Shown here: piece by piece, positions 17,578 to 26,069 of the stretch
How the letters are laid out: each line of letters starts with the position of its first letter
Position numbering within the stretch: position 1 is the first letter of the stretch
NCBI RefSeq assembly: GCF_007954355.1
Contig: NZ_VOLR01000031.1
Location: 1-41,332 of the forward strand
DNA length: 41,332 nt
Reading direction: 5' to 3'
DNA from: Colwellia hornerae
GTDB taxonomy: Bacteria > Pseudomonadota > Gammaproteobacteria > Enterobacterales > Alteromonadaceae
Program-made: the position numbers and the translations under genes
The notes under the pieces: generated by a model
What the model was told of the DNA's origin: nothing
The model's input: only the letters and a program-made list of their open reading frames with translations
Database searches by the model: none

Positions 17578-18612
17578 ATGAAAACATATAAATTAGCGAT
17601 AATTGGTTTTGGGAATGTTGGTCAAGGCCTAACCAAAATTATTAGTGACAAAAAAAACCTATTAATAGCAAAGTTTGGTATTAATTTAAGCATCGTAGCC
17701 GTATGTGACTTATACAAAGGCAGTATTTATAACTCTAACGGCTTTGACCCTGAAACTTTATTATCTGATCTAGAAAAAAATGGAGATTTAAAAAGTACGC
17801 TTGCTCCAATCACTGGTTGGAATGCAACAGAGACAATTGATAATAGTGGAGCTGATATTCTAGTCGAACTTGCTTTTACCGATTTACAAACAGGTGAGCC
17901 AGCAGTAAGTCATATTAGACAGGCATTAAATAATGGAATGCATGTTTCTATGACTAATAAAGGGCCCGTGGCTTTACACTTTCCTGAACTTCGCAAATTA
18001 GCACTAAGCAAAAATGTTCAAATTGGTATTGAAGGTACTGTAATGAGTGGAACTCCTTCAATAAATTTAGGTAACGAAATGTTGTTAGCCGCAGGAATAA
18101 CAAAAGTTCAAGGGATCCTTAATGGCACAACAAATTATATTTTAGGTGAGATGTCTTCAGGTTCAAAATATAAAGATGCTCTTAAACAGGCTCAAGAACT
18201 TGGTTATGCTGAAGCAGACCCTACTGGTGATGTAGAGGGGTATGATGCGGCTGCAAAAGTCGTTATTTTAGGAAACCTTTTAATGGATTTATCGCTCACA
18301 TTAGATGATGTAGATCGTCAAGGCATTAGCCATATCACAAATGCTGATATTGCTGACGCCACTTCTTTAAATAAGCATTGGAAATTAATTGGAACGGTCG
18401 AAAAACATAGCGATGGATTTTCCGCTTCAGTTAAACCTGAGATGGTATCGAGTGAACATCCATTAGCATCCATCAAAGGCGCAACAAATGCTATTACCTA
18501 TACAACAGAATTACTCGGGGATATTACCTTAATTGGCCCCGGTGCTGGACGATTGGAAACAGGATATGCTGTTATTGAAGATATACTTTTGATACATAAA
18601 AAATCAACCTAA
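17578..18612 (+). CDS. Homoserine dehydrogenase without ACT domain
   Basis: Interconverts L-homoserine and L-aspartate 4-semialdehyde with NAD(P). The Rossmann motif GFGNVG (10-15), MTNKGPVA (N127, K128), ILNGTTNYIL, the catalytic stretch ADPTGDVEGYDAAAK (D223, K227) and GPGAGRLETGYAVIED are all present. At 344 residues it lacks the C-terminal ACT domain (absent relative to the 430-residue biosynthetic enzyme) and is not fused to aspartokinase. It therefore should escape threonine feedback. With an aldehyde dehydrogenase 51 bp upstream and an Lrp-type regulator, a catabolic role (homoserine to aspartate) is more likely than biosynthesis. That direction is inference. Confidence 0.9.
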   Translation: MKTYKLAIIGFGNVGQGLTKIISDKKNLLIAKFGINLSIVAVCDLYKGSIYNSNGFDPETLLSDLEKNGDLKSTLAPITGWNATETIDNSGADILVELAFTDLQTGEPAVSHIRQALNNGMHVSMTNKGPVALHFPELRKLALSKNVQIGIEGTVMSGTPSINLGNEMLLAAGITKVQGILNGTTNYILGEMSSGSKYKDALKQAQELGYAEADPTGDVEGYDAAAKVVILGNLLMDLSLTLDDVDRQGISHITNADIADATSLNKHWKLIGTVEKHSDGFSASVKPEMVSSEHPLASIKGATNAITYTTELLGDITLIGPGAGRLETGYAVIEDILLIHKKST

Positions 18613-18623
18613 AAAGTCACCAA

Positions 18624-18658
18624 TATGTCAATATTATTTGGGTAATGATATTGACATA
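18624..18658. terminator. AT-rich hairpin after the homoserine dehydrogenase gene
   Basis: TATGTCAATAT (18624-18634) pairs perfectly with ATATTGACATA (18648-18658), extended inward by a wobble and one more pair. It starts 12 nt after the stop codon. The T-run comes only about 7 nt beyond the stem, so it is an atypical terminator or a regulator-binding palindrome. Confidence 0.45.
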
Positions 18659-18659
18659 A

Positions 18660-19003
18660 TTAGACGATTTTTCCCCAATAATCAATTTATATCAGCTGTA
18701 TGATCATAAAGCTGCCCCCTCATCGTCCCTAATTAATTATACCACCAGAACGAATTAAGTATAAAAAATAGAATTATTATTAAGGTCAGATATCGTATCT
18801 TAGTGAGCATTAGGCAAGTTGATTATTTAACAATAAATTAATACCGTTTTGTGACTAGATTTTTGAAGTAATGTCCAAGTTAGAATCTAAAATATCAAAT
18901 ATTACTTGGTATTTAATTTTATTGGTAAATAGCTGGGTAATTCTTGATTTGTATATGTTAAAATCAATAGTAATATAGTGTATATAGCGAAGAACTTCCC
19001 GAA
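18660..19003. other. Intergenic region upstream of miaE
   Basis: About 340 bp, AT-rich, with no supported gene. It contains overlapping short inverted repeats (AAGTAAT/ATTACTT and CCAAGT/ACTTGG, 18867-18909) and, at 18923-18979, a segment similar to 10785-10840. That segment ends about 25 bp from the miaE start and may contain its promoter. Confidence 0.45.
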
Positions 19004-19771
19004 ATGTCGACAGCCAAATTATTAGCACCCATCTTATCTTTTTTACAATGTGAAACACCTGATGCCTGGGTTGATGAAGCCAAAAAGCCTGAAAATTTAT
19101 CGATAATTTTAATTGATCATCTCGTCTGTGAATTAAAAGCAGCTCAGTCCGCTATGTTTCTTATCCGTAAGTATGCGGTTGATAAAGAAAGTGGTGATGC
19201 TTTATTAGCATGGCTGCAGCCTTTTGAGCAATTAATTTATAAAAGGCAAGGGGATTGGCGTTCATTACCGTCAAAAAACAAGTTAACTAAAGCCATATTA
19301 CCTAAGTCAGGTTCAGCTCATGGGCAAGGCCTTATCGACAAAATGGTCTTACTGATAAAAGAAGAGCTCCATCATTTCTACCAAGTATTAGAAATGATGG
19401 ATGTGTATGGTGTTGAATATAAAAGTATTACACCGTGCCGATACGCAAAAGGTTTACTGCGAAATGTAAAATCTTTTGAACCTGATGCTATGGTTGATAA
19501 GTTAATTATTGGCGCCTTTATCGAAGCTAGGTCGTGTGAACGTTTTGCTAAAATAGCGCCTCATGTTGATAAACGTCTTGGCGATTTTTATATTTCATTA
19601 TTGCGCTCTGAAGCTAGGCATTACCAAGACTACTTATCATTAGCGACAGAGATTGCTGGAAAAGATATTTCTGAACGAGTGAAATGTTTTGCTGATATCG
19701 AAGCGGCGCTAATTATTAGTCCAGATGAAGACTTTAAGTTCCACAGTGGCTTACCAGCAGCCACTCTTTAA
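19004..19771 (+). CDS. miaE: tRNA-(ms2io6A37) hydroxylase
   Basis: Non-haem diiron monooxygenase that hydroxylates the isopentenyl group of 2-methylthio-N6-isopentenyladenosine at tRNA position 37. The ferritin-like helical fold is shown by the metal ligands: Glu43 (CELKAAQSAM), the E-E-x-H-H cluster at 120-124, Glu174 (AFIEARSCERF) and E203-x-x-H206 (RSEARHYQDY). At 255 residues it matches the long marine MiaE form. It ends only 2 bp from the stop of the convergent diguanylate cyclase, leaving no space for a terminator between them. Confidence 0.93.
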   Translation: MSTAKLLAPILSFLQCETPDAWVDEAKKPENLSIILIDHLVCELKAAQSAMFLIRKYAVDKESGDALLAWLQPFEQLIYKRQGDWRSLPSKNKLTKAILPKSGSAHGQGLIDKMVLLIKEELHHFYQVLEMMDVYGVEYKSITPCRYAKGLLRNVKSFEPDAMVDKLIIGAFIEARSCERFAKIAPHVDKRLGDFYISLLRSEARHYQDYLSLATEIAGKDISERVKCFADIEAALIISPDEDFKFHSGLPAATL

Positions 19772-19773
19772 GC

Positions 19774-20805
19774 TTAGTTAGCCAATTCAAGTTGAGCTGC
19801 GGTATTGATACTTGCCAAAACGCAGCAATTTCTTCCTGAATCTTTTGCTTTATATAGCGCTTGATCGGCATTATTAAATAAGGTTGTCCACGTCATGTTA
19901 TTTTGTAGTTCGGCAACACCAATAGATACCGTAATAGGTGGAAGCTGGGTTTTACTTTGACGTTGTACTAATTTTAACTTGGCAATAGCCAAGCGTATTT
20001 TTTCAGCGATAGTATGAGCAAATTGTTGTGATTTGTTTGATAAAACCACTACGAATTCTTCACCGCCGTAGCGCACCGGAATATCATCAGGTGCAACGTG
20101 TTCTTTGATGATTTTTGCCACTAACTGTATCACCTTATCGCCAACACTGTGTCCAAAAGAATCATTCACTTTTTTGAAGTGATCAATATCAATAACTAAT
20201 GATGAGTGAATGTTATTAAGCGATAGCGCTTGTAATCTTTTATCACAACCTCGTCGGTTTAATAGTCCTGTTAAGGTATCAATTAAGGCTTCTTGACGTG
20301 ACTCTTCTAACTTCTGTTTTAACTGTGAAACTTCTTCTGAAGCTTTATAGAGCTCAGTAGATAAAGACTGGTGCTGGGCGGTTGATTGTCCGATAGCATT
20401 AAGTAGAAAAGTAGTAATATTTTGGAGAGGTTTATATTCCCCTAACTGACCTAGGGTCTTACCTATTTTATTGAGGTGACTTATAGTCGCTTTTTCACTA
20501 GAAACGTGGTTTTCAAGTTGCGCTAAGGTGCTAGTCAGAGTTTCACCAAAAGGCGTAAAAATATTATCTTCAATATTTTGGCTGTTAGAAAGAAATTCAC
20601 TAAACAATGCATCGATAAAAATAGCGTCTAAAGATTTTTTGCTGGCTAATTGCTCATCTATTTTTTTTATCAGCAACAAATTTTCTTCAGAAACATAACA
20701 ATAGGCAACAGCGTAATGGCTGGGTACTGGCGTAATTTGATGCACAAGCATAAATTCTTTAGCTTGTTCCGCAATTTTCATCGTTTGATTAAAACTTCCC
20801 GGCAT
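19774..20805 (-). CDS. Soluble diguanylate cyclase
   Basis: A 343-residue cytoplasmic GGDEF protein expected to synthesise cyclic di-GMP. The N-terminal 130 residues form an all-helical region with no recognised fold name. A coiled coil at about 145-172 follows, then the GGDEF domain with active-site GGEEF at 247-251. The inhibitory RxxD position reads APDD, so product inhibition through the I-site is probably lost. I chose the second of two adjacent ATG codons (20805 rather than 20808), because AGGA is then 6 nt upstream. It is monocistronic and convergent with miaE. Confidence 0.9.
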   Translation of the reverse strand: MPGSFNQTMKIAEQAKEFMLVHQITPVPSHYAVAYCYVSEENLLLIKKIDEQLASKKSLDAIFIDALFSEFLSNSQNIEDNIFTPFGETLTSTLAQLENHVSSEKATISHLNKIGKTLGQLGEYKPLQNITTFLLNAIGQSTAQHQSLSTELYKASEEVSQLKQKLEESRQEALIDTLTGLLNRRGCDKRLQALSLNNIHSSLVIDIDHFKKVNDSFGHSVGDKVIQLVAKIIKEHVAPDDIPVRYGGEEFVVVLSNKSQQFAHTIAEKIRLAIAKLKLVQRQSKTQLPPITVSIGVAELQNNMTWTTLFNNADQALYKAKDSGRNCCVLASINTAAQLELAN

Positions 20806-20957
20806 CATACTTCCTTTATTGTTTTTTTTACATAATAGCAGTTAACTAAAAAGAAACTCAATGTAAAAGCCTACAGGAACGAGGGTTTTATAAACTTTTA
20901 TCTGTTGGTATATTACTTATTCACATAAGTAACATTAATTTATTGATAAAAAAGCGT

Positions 20958-21713
20958 TTAATGTGGTTTAAAGGCTTGAGAAAGTAGCTCTATACTGTCT
21001 CTTGTAACCTTTAACCACGCGCCTTGTTCATACCAGTCACCTAAGACGATGCGTTGCGCAGGTAGATTATTTGCCTGAATATGATGGATGTTAGGGCGGT
21101 GAGTATGACCGTGAATAAGTAACTGACAATGATGTAACTCAAGCATGGCGATCACCTCTGTTTCGGTGACATCCATTATTTCTTGTGATTTCATTGCGGT
21201 TGCACTGGCACTTTTTAAGCGATAATTTTCGGCAATATTCTTACGCACAAACAAGGGTAAGTTTTTGATAATAGCTTGCCACCACCAAGAACGAGACTTC
21301 TTCCTAAAAGCTTGATAAGCAATATCACGCGTACACAAAGTATCACCGTGCATAATAACGACCGGTTTACCATATAGGTCAATAACGTCTACTTCAGGTA
21401 ATAACGTCATGCCGCAAGCTTTGGCGTAGCGTTTACCTAAGAGAAAGTCTCGATTACCATGAATATAGTAAATATCAGTACCTAGCATACTTAATGTTTT
21501 TAGCGCGAGGGCTACTTCGACGACAAAAGGATTTTTATCATCATCACCAATCCAGTATTCGAATAAGTCGCCTAATATATAAAGTGTTTCGGCGTTAGGG
21601 GCATCTTTTTCGAGGAATGATAAAAAACAGGCCGTGATATCTGGCCTGTTTTGCGCTAAATGCAAATCAGCAATAAAATAGGTTACTGATTTGTTTTTTG
21701 TTGCGTTAGTCAC
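20958..21713 (-). CDS. lpxH: UDP-2,3-diacylglucosamine diphosphatase
   Basis: Hydrolyses UDP-2,3-diacylglucosamine to lipid X and UMP in lipid A synthesis at the inner membrane. This calcineurin-like metallophosphatase has all metal-binding blocks: DLHL (D16, H18), GDLFEYWIGDD (D49), GNRDF (N87, D89), MHGD and HGHTHRP. The 251-residue length is normal. The start is GTG 21713; no ATG fits the conserved N-terminus. It lies 9 bp downstream of ppiB in the same direction, the usual ppiB-lpxH pairing, so translation may be coupled. Confidence 0.94.
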   Translation of the reverse strand: MTNATKNKSVTYFIADLHLAQNRPDITACFLSFLEKDAPNAETLYILGDLFEYWIGDDDKNPFVVEVALALKTLSMLGTDIYYIHGNRDFLLGKRYAKACGMTLLPEVDVIDLYGKPVVIMHGDTLCTRDIAYQAFRKKSRSWWWQAIIKNLPLFVRKNIAENYRLKSASATAMKSQEIMDVTETEVIAMLELHHCQLLIHGHTHRPNIHHIQANNLPAQRIVLGDWYEQGAWLKVTRDSIELLSQAFKPH

Positions 21714-21722
21714 TAAACTTTA

Positions 21723-22214
21723 TTATTCAACAATTGCTGATTCAATAATGATTTCTTCTGTTGGTACATCGTCGTGAAAACCCATACGGCCAGTTTCAAC
21801 CAGAGTCATTTTATCAACAATGTCCATGCCTTCAACAACTTCAGCAAATACACAATAACCCCAACCTTGCACAGATTCGTTTTTAAAATTTAAAAAATCG
21901 TTGTCGCTTAAGTTGATAAAAAACTGAGCTGAAGCTGAATGTGGCTCTTGCGTTCTTGCCATCGCTAAAGTGCCACGCTTATTTTCTAAGCCATTACTTG
22001 CTTCGTTTTGAATGGTTTCACGAGAATCTTTTTCATCTAAGCCAGAAGCAAAACCACCGCCTTGTGCCATAAAACCTTTAATGACACGATGAAAAATAGT
22101 GCCGTTGTAAAAGCCTTCTTCAACATATTGCTGAAAGTTTTTTGCTGTAAGAGGTGCTTTATCAAAATTTAATTCAATTTTGATATCGCCTAAGTTTGTT
22201 TTTAAAATGATCAT
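21723..22214 (-). CDS. ppiB: Cytoplasmic peptidyl-prolyl isomerase B
   Basis: Cyclophilin-type prolyl isomerase of 163 residues without a signal peptide, which distinguishes it from periplasmic PpiA. It carries [13 protein letters not shown] with the catalytic arginine, SAQFFINL and the [14 protein letters not shown] block. It is first in a two-gene operon with lpxH and divergent from cysS across 190 bp. That arrangement is common in gammaproteobacteria. The ribosome site is a modest GAAGAG. Confidence 0.95.
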   Translation of the reverse strand: MIILKTNLGDIKIELNFDKAPLTAKNFQQYVEEGFYNGTIFHRVIKGFMAQGGGFASGLDEKDSRETIQNEASNGLENKRGTLAMARTQEPHSASAQFFINLSDNDFLNFKNESVQGWGYCVFAEVVEGMDIVDKMTLVETGRMGFHDDVPTEEIIIESAIVE

Positions 22215-22302
22215 TTTATTTACTCTTCAATTTCGATGTGGGAATTGTAAACGAAAGCACAGAACTGTAAAGCAAACTTATGGATATTGTGCAGGTAAAT
22301 AA

Positions 22303-22330
22303 TGACCCTAGCGCTTTGTTCGGGTACAAT
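22303..22330 (+). promoter_or_regulatory. Candidate promoter of cysS
   Basis: TGACCC (22303-22308) and TACAAT (22325-22330) are separated by 16 bp in the ppiB/cysS divergent region. The -35 match is poor and the -10 match good. Confidence 0.3.
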
Positions 22331-22404
22331 TATCGAAAATTCATCGAATTTTTATTAACTATTAATTACCCCTATTTTAATCGTGATCGGAGCCAGAAAA
22401 TCTT

Positions 22405-23790
22405 ATGTTACAGATATACAATACATTGACCCGCCAGAAGGAAATTTTTACCCCAATTGAAGCAGGTAAAGTAGGTTTGTATGTGTGTGGTTGTACAGTT
22501 TACGATTTATGTCATATCGGTCATGGTCGCACTTATATTAGCTTTGACAACATTGCTAGATATCTAAGGTTTTCTGGTTATGACGTAAATTATGTCCGTA
22601 ATATCACCGATGTTGAAGATAAAATCATTAAGCGGGCACAAGAAAATAACGAAACGCCAGACGAGCTTACCGAGCGAACTATTGCCTTAATGCATGAAGA
22701 TTTTGATAGCTTGAATATCGAACGACCAGACATAGAGCCAAGAGTGACCACGCACATGGACGAAATTATTGCCATGATAGTCACGCTTGTTGAAAAAGAG
22801 CATGCTTATGTCGCAAGTAGTGGCGATGTATTATTTGCTGTGTCTAGCTTTGCAGATTATGGCAAACTCAGTGGCCAAAATTTAGAGCAATTACAAGCGG
22901 GCTCTCGTGTTGAAGTAGACGAAAGCAAAAGATCACCACTGGATTTTGTTTTATGGAAGTCAGCTAAACCGGGCGATCCAAGTTGGGAATCACCTTGGGG
23001 AGCAGGGCGTCCTGGTTGGCATATTGAATGTTCGGCGATGAGTGCTAAAGAACTCGGCCATCATTTTGATATTCATGGTGGTGGCTCAGATTTACAGTTT
23101 CCTCATCATGAGAATGAAGTAGCACAAAGTTGTTGTGCGCTTGATTCACCTTATGTGAATTATTGGATCCATACCGGCATGGTGCAAGTTGACCAAGAAA
23201 AAATGTCAAAGTCACTCAATAACTTTTTCACTATTCGTGATGTGTTAAGCCAGTATGACTCAGAAACCGTCAGATTCTTTTTAACGTCTGGACATTATCG
23301 CAGCCAGTTGAATTATTCTACGGATAACTTAGAACAGGCACGTTCTGGGTTAGAGCGTATCTACACGGCTTTACGTGATGTAGAGGTGCTTGTTGATTTT
23401 TCACTAGATAAGAATGACAGCTTTGTTGCTCAATTTATTAAAGTAATGAACGATGATTTTAATACGCCACAAGCCTTAGCGGTATTATTTGATTTAGCGA
23501 AGGAGTTAAATGTCGCTAAGAATGGCAACAGTGATAAGGCGCCTTATTTAGCTGCAACGCTTAAAGGTTTGGGAGAATTAATTGGTTTGTTACAATTATC
23601 TCCAGCAAGCTTTTTACAAGGAAAAGGTGACAACGATGAAGTCGCTGAAGTTGAAGCGCTAATAAAACAACGTAATGATGCGCGAACAAGCAAAAACTGG
23701 CCACTAGCTGATGAAGCACGAGATAAATTAGCGGCGATGAATATTATCGTTGAGGACAGTGCAGGTAAAACCACTTGGCGTAAAGGCTAG
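22405..23790 (+). CDS. cysS: Cysteinyl-tRNA synthetase
   Basis: Class I aminoacyl-tRNA synthetase charging tRNA-Cys. At 461 residues it is full length. The zinc ligand Cys28 lies in YVCGCTVYD, the HIGH motif reads HIGHGRTY, the later zinc site is at WHIECSAM and HHENE, and the KMSKS loop is [10 protein letters not shown]. The C-terminal anticodon-binding helices (about 390-461) are present. It has GGAG about 12 nt upstream, is divergent from ppiB and ends in a strong terminator. Confidence 0.97.
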   Translation: MLQIYNTLTRQKEIFTPIEAGKVGLYVCGCTVYDLCHIGHGRTYISFDNIARYLRFSGYDVNYVRNITDVEDKIIKRAQENNETPDELTERTIALMHEDFDSLNIERPDIEPRVTTHMDEIIAMIVTLVEKEHAYVASSGDVLFAVSSFADYGKLSGQNLEQLQAGSRVEVDESKRSPLDFVLWKSAKPGDPSWESPWGAGRPGWHIECSAMSAKELGHHFDIHGGGSDLQFPHHENEVAQSCCALDSPYVNYWIHTGMVQVDQEKMSKSLNNFFTIRDVLSQYDSETVRFFLTSGHYRSQLNYSTDNLEQARSGLERIYTALRDVEVLVDFSLDKNDSFVAQFIKVMNDDFNTPQALAVLFDLAKELNVAKNGNSDKAPYLAATLKGLGELIGLLQLSPASFLQGKGDNDEVAEVEALIKQRNDARTSKNWPLADEARDKLAAMNIIVEDSAGKTTWRKG

Positions 23791-23826
23791 GTCATCGTCT
23801 GATAAATTCCACTAGCTTAAAAAATC

Positions 23827-23866
23827 AAACCTCAATAACACATTGTTATTGAGGTTTTTTATTTTA
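23827..23866. terminator. Bidirectional terminator after cysS
   Basis: A perfect 14-bp stem (23827-23840 with 23844-23857) closes on a 3-nt loop. It is followed by T4AT4 on the + strand and by a T-rich tract on the - strand, so it also serves the convergent binding-protein gene. Confidence 0.92.
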
Positions 23867-23929
23867 AAGCGTATCTAACATTTACTACCTTGCTTTTTTT
23901 ATTAGATGGCTTGCGAAATAAGTCGATAA

Positions 23930-24700
23930 CTACTGATTATTTACTGTCCAGCGGTTAATAATTTTAGCAATCTCGCCGTTTGTCTTTAATTTGGTAATGG
24001 CTTTATTAATAAGATTAAGTGTTTCAAGACTACAGGATTCACGGCTCAACATAATATGAATATTATCTTGGTATATTTTCAATGAATGCATTTCAAATTC
24101 ATCTTGCAAAGCGTACTTTTCAGAGAACACTTTCATTGTCACGGGGTCGACCAAAAATCCGTCAATATGTCCTTTTAGTAATAACGCCACATTTTGCTCT
24201 AAGTCGATAACGTTATTAATATGGCTATGAAAATCTTTTGTGGTTACCAGTTCTTGAAACTCTTCACCATAAAAATATCCACCTTCAACACCAATCATGT
24301 AATTAGAATTAATGAGATCACTTAATGTCTCTAGCTTGATTTTATCAGTCATGCCTTTTTTAACAAAAAGATTAACTTTCTCAAGTCGGTAAGGTAAAGA
24401 AAAGTATGCGCTTTCTTCACGTTCAAGCGTATGAGATGCGCCCATCGCCATATCCATTTTACCTGTTTTTATGTATTGTAAATGTCTTTTCCAAGGGAGC
24501 TCTGTGAACGTTACTTTAAGATTAGCTTCTTTTATAATCGCATTGAAGATATCAAAATCTAAACCAACAAGCTCTTGTTTTTTATTATGATATTGATAGG
24601 GATACCACAATTCCCAGCCAACAGCATAATCTCTTGAAGAGGCCGTATAAGCTGAACTATTAAAAATTAATAATAGCCCTAAGAGTAAATATTTTTTCAT
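23930..24700 (-). CDS. Solitary periplasmic solute-binding protein (family 3)
   Basis: A 256-residue secreted protein with a signal peptide (MKKYLLLGLLLIFNSSAYTA) followed by a type 3 bacterial solute-binding domain. The opening strand reads YAVGWELWYPYQYHNKKQEL and the following motif LVGLDFDIFNAIIKEA. ATG 24700 is preferred over GTG 24721 because the signal peptide begins there and GGAAGA precedes it. No permease or ATPase gene adjoins it. In Alteromonadales such solitary proteins are frequent and may serve as sensors or work with distant transporters. The ligand is probably an amino acid or similar small molecule but cannot be read from the sequence. Confidence 0.85.
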   Translation of the reverse strand: MKKYLLLGLLLIFNSSAYTASSRDYAVGWELWYPYQYHNKKQELVGLDFDIFNAIIKEANLKVTFTELPWKRHLQYIKTGKMDMAMGASHTLEREESAYFSLPYRLEKVNLFVKKGMTDKIKLETLSDLINSNYMIGVEGGYFYGEEFQELVTTKDFHSHINNVIDLEQNVALLLKGHIDGFLVDPVTMKVFSEKYALQDEFEMHSLKIYQDNIHIMLSRESCSLETLNLINKAITKLKTNGEIAKIINRWTVNNQ

Positions 24701-25206
24701 GCTCTTTCTTCCATGTTTCACTAATTGACTAATCTTTTATTTGTTGAATATACATTTTAATATTACGGTTAGTTTTATTCGTCGAGAAGCGCTTTATAGA
24801 CAAATTTATATCATCATATTGCACTATCAAGGGGACCAGCAGCAACAATTTGTTACACCTACATTGACATAAGCTTAATTTAAATGCAAAACCTAGCGTT
24901 TATTTTCGATAAAATAAATTATTTGGGTCGATGACCATGTTAATGATTTGCTAGATTAAGAAAAAATTGTCAGATTTAATAGGCTCTCCAGCTTATTAGC
25001 GCTGCGCTACTTAACTGGAGAGATTTAACTTTATATCGATTATAAAGGGAATTCGCCTTAATTTTACTAGGTGTTTAGGTGCAACTCTAAAGCATTATTA
25101 TCCGATATTTTACCTATTGGCTACACAAACTCTAATGTTGCATTTGCAATATCATCACTTTGTATTAAAGTATCTTGAACAATTAGATTAATATTTGGAG
25201 ATAGCT
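24701..25206. other. Intergenic region with a structured element
   Basis: About 500 bp with no credible gene on either strand. CTCTCCAG at 24984-24991 pairs with CTGGAGAG at 25015-25022, and the intervening 23 nt contain GCGC...GCGC, so a compact hairpin is possible. It is followed by only a short T-run, so it is not a typical terminator. The rest is AT-rich and unremarkable. Confidence 0.4.
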
Positions 25207-25797
25207 ATGGCGTTAGTTGAGCCACTCGCAAGCGATGAAAATAAAGAAGTTACAGCGCTTGCTCTTTTTTTAATGAAACATTAGGCTTTTGTCCTAATAG
25301 TATACTGACCATGCAACGACGTCCTGCTATCGCTAAGGCTTTTATTAATTTAAATATGGCTGTTATGGCAAATGAAGGCAGAGTAACGGCAGAACAAAAA
25401 CGTTTAATTGCTTATTATAACCAGTGCCAATAATGGCTGTCGCTATTGCGAAGCACACACTATTTTAGCGGCTGAGCGCTATGGCGGAACGGAGCAACGA
25501 TTAGCTAATATTTGGTCGTTTCGAACAAGTAATAGCTACAGTACCGCGGAGAAAGCAGCGTTTGAATTTGCGCTTGCGGCTTCAAGTGTCCCCAATGCTG
25601 TTGACGATAGTATTTCTGGTGAACTGCATAAATACTGGGATGATGGTGAAATCATTGAGATCCTAAGCGTTATTTCTTTATTTGGTTTTTTAAATCGTTG
25701 GAATGACTCTATGGGGACAACCATGGAAACAGGAGCTATTGAGGCAGGTAATCGACTGTTAACAGAGTCAACATGGACTCAAGGTAAGCATATTTAG
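25207..25797 (+). pseudogene. AhpD-like/carboxymuconolactone decarboxylase-family gene with two frameshifts
   Basis: Reading through both shifts gives a product of about 196 residues of the alkylhydroperoxidase AhpD-like family, including the redox motif GCRYCEAHT (CxxC) and FLNRWNDSMGTT. Frame 1 starts at ATG 25207 with GGAG 6 nt upstream and runs until a T7 run (25265-25271), where one T is missing. The middle part (FFNETLGFCPNSIL through KRLIAY) lies in another frame up to TTATTAT near 25411-25417, where one extra base returns the frame. The two shifts cancel. Both sit at slippage-prone sequence. Either the gene is decayed or the bases were misread; the rest looks undamaged. Confidence 0.85.
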
Positions 25798-25808
25798 AGG
25801 CTTTGGTG

Positions 25809-25837
25809 AAAACCAATAGTGATTTTCTATTGGTTTT
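25809..25837. terminator. Hairpin terminator between the AhpD-like gene and the small basic gene
   Basis: AAAACCAATAG (25809-25819) pairs perfectly with CTATTGGTTTT (25827-25837) around a 7-nt loop. The stop codon of the minus-strand small gene lies inside the right arm. Confidence 0.75.
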
Positions 25838-25943
25838 CTATTAAAAAGTGTCCCAAGCGACGGGTATTTATCTTATGTTTTTGTCGTTGTAACTGTCTTT
25901 TTCTATGGGTACTTTGTACTTGTCGTCTAATTTTATTGTTCAT
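25827..25943 (-). CDS. Small highly basic protein, 38 residues
   Basis: A short open frame with an excellent ribosome site (AAGGAG, 8 nt before the ATG). The product has about fourteen Arg/Lys residues in 38 (it begins MNNKIRRQVQSTHRKR) and no acidic residue until the last four, which suggests binding to RNA, DNA or ribosomes. It is not recognised. The stop TAG falls within the terminator stem, so the message would end almost at the stop codon. It lies between the AhpD-like gene and mltF, each on its own transcription unit. Codons look ordinary. A chance frame is possible but unlikely with such a ribosome site. Confidence 0.6.
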   Translation of the reverse strand: MNNKIRRQVQSTHRKRQLQRQKHKINTRRLGHFLIENQ

Positions 25944-26069
25944 CTTGTCTCTCCTTGAATTTATCTACTTACTTAGTATTGCTTAACTATGTTTCACTTT
26001 GATGACAACCAAAAAGTTATTAAGTGAAATAATAAGTAACTTCACATTAACACAGATTATCAATTTAAG

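Noticed and set aside
18855-19058. Minus-strand frame of 67 codons upstream of miaE
   Set aside because: It overlaps the miaE start, has no ribosome site and lies in AT-rich intergenic DNA; it looks like a chance frame.
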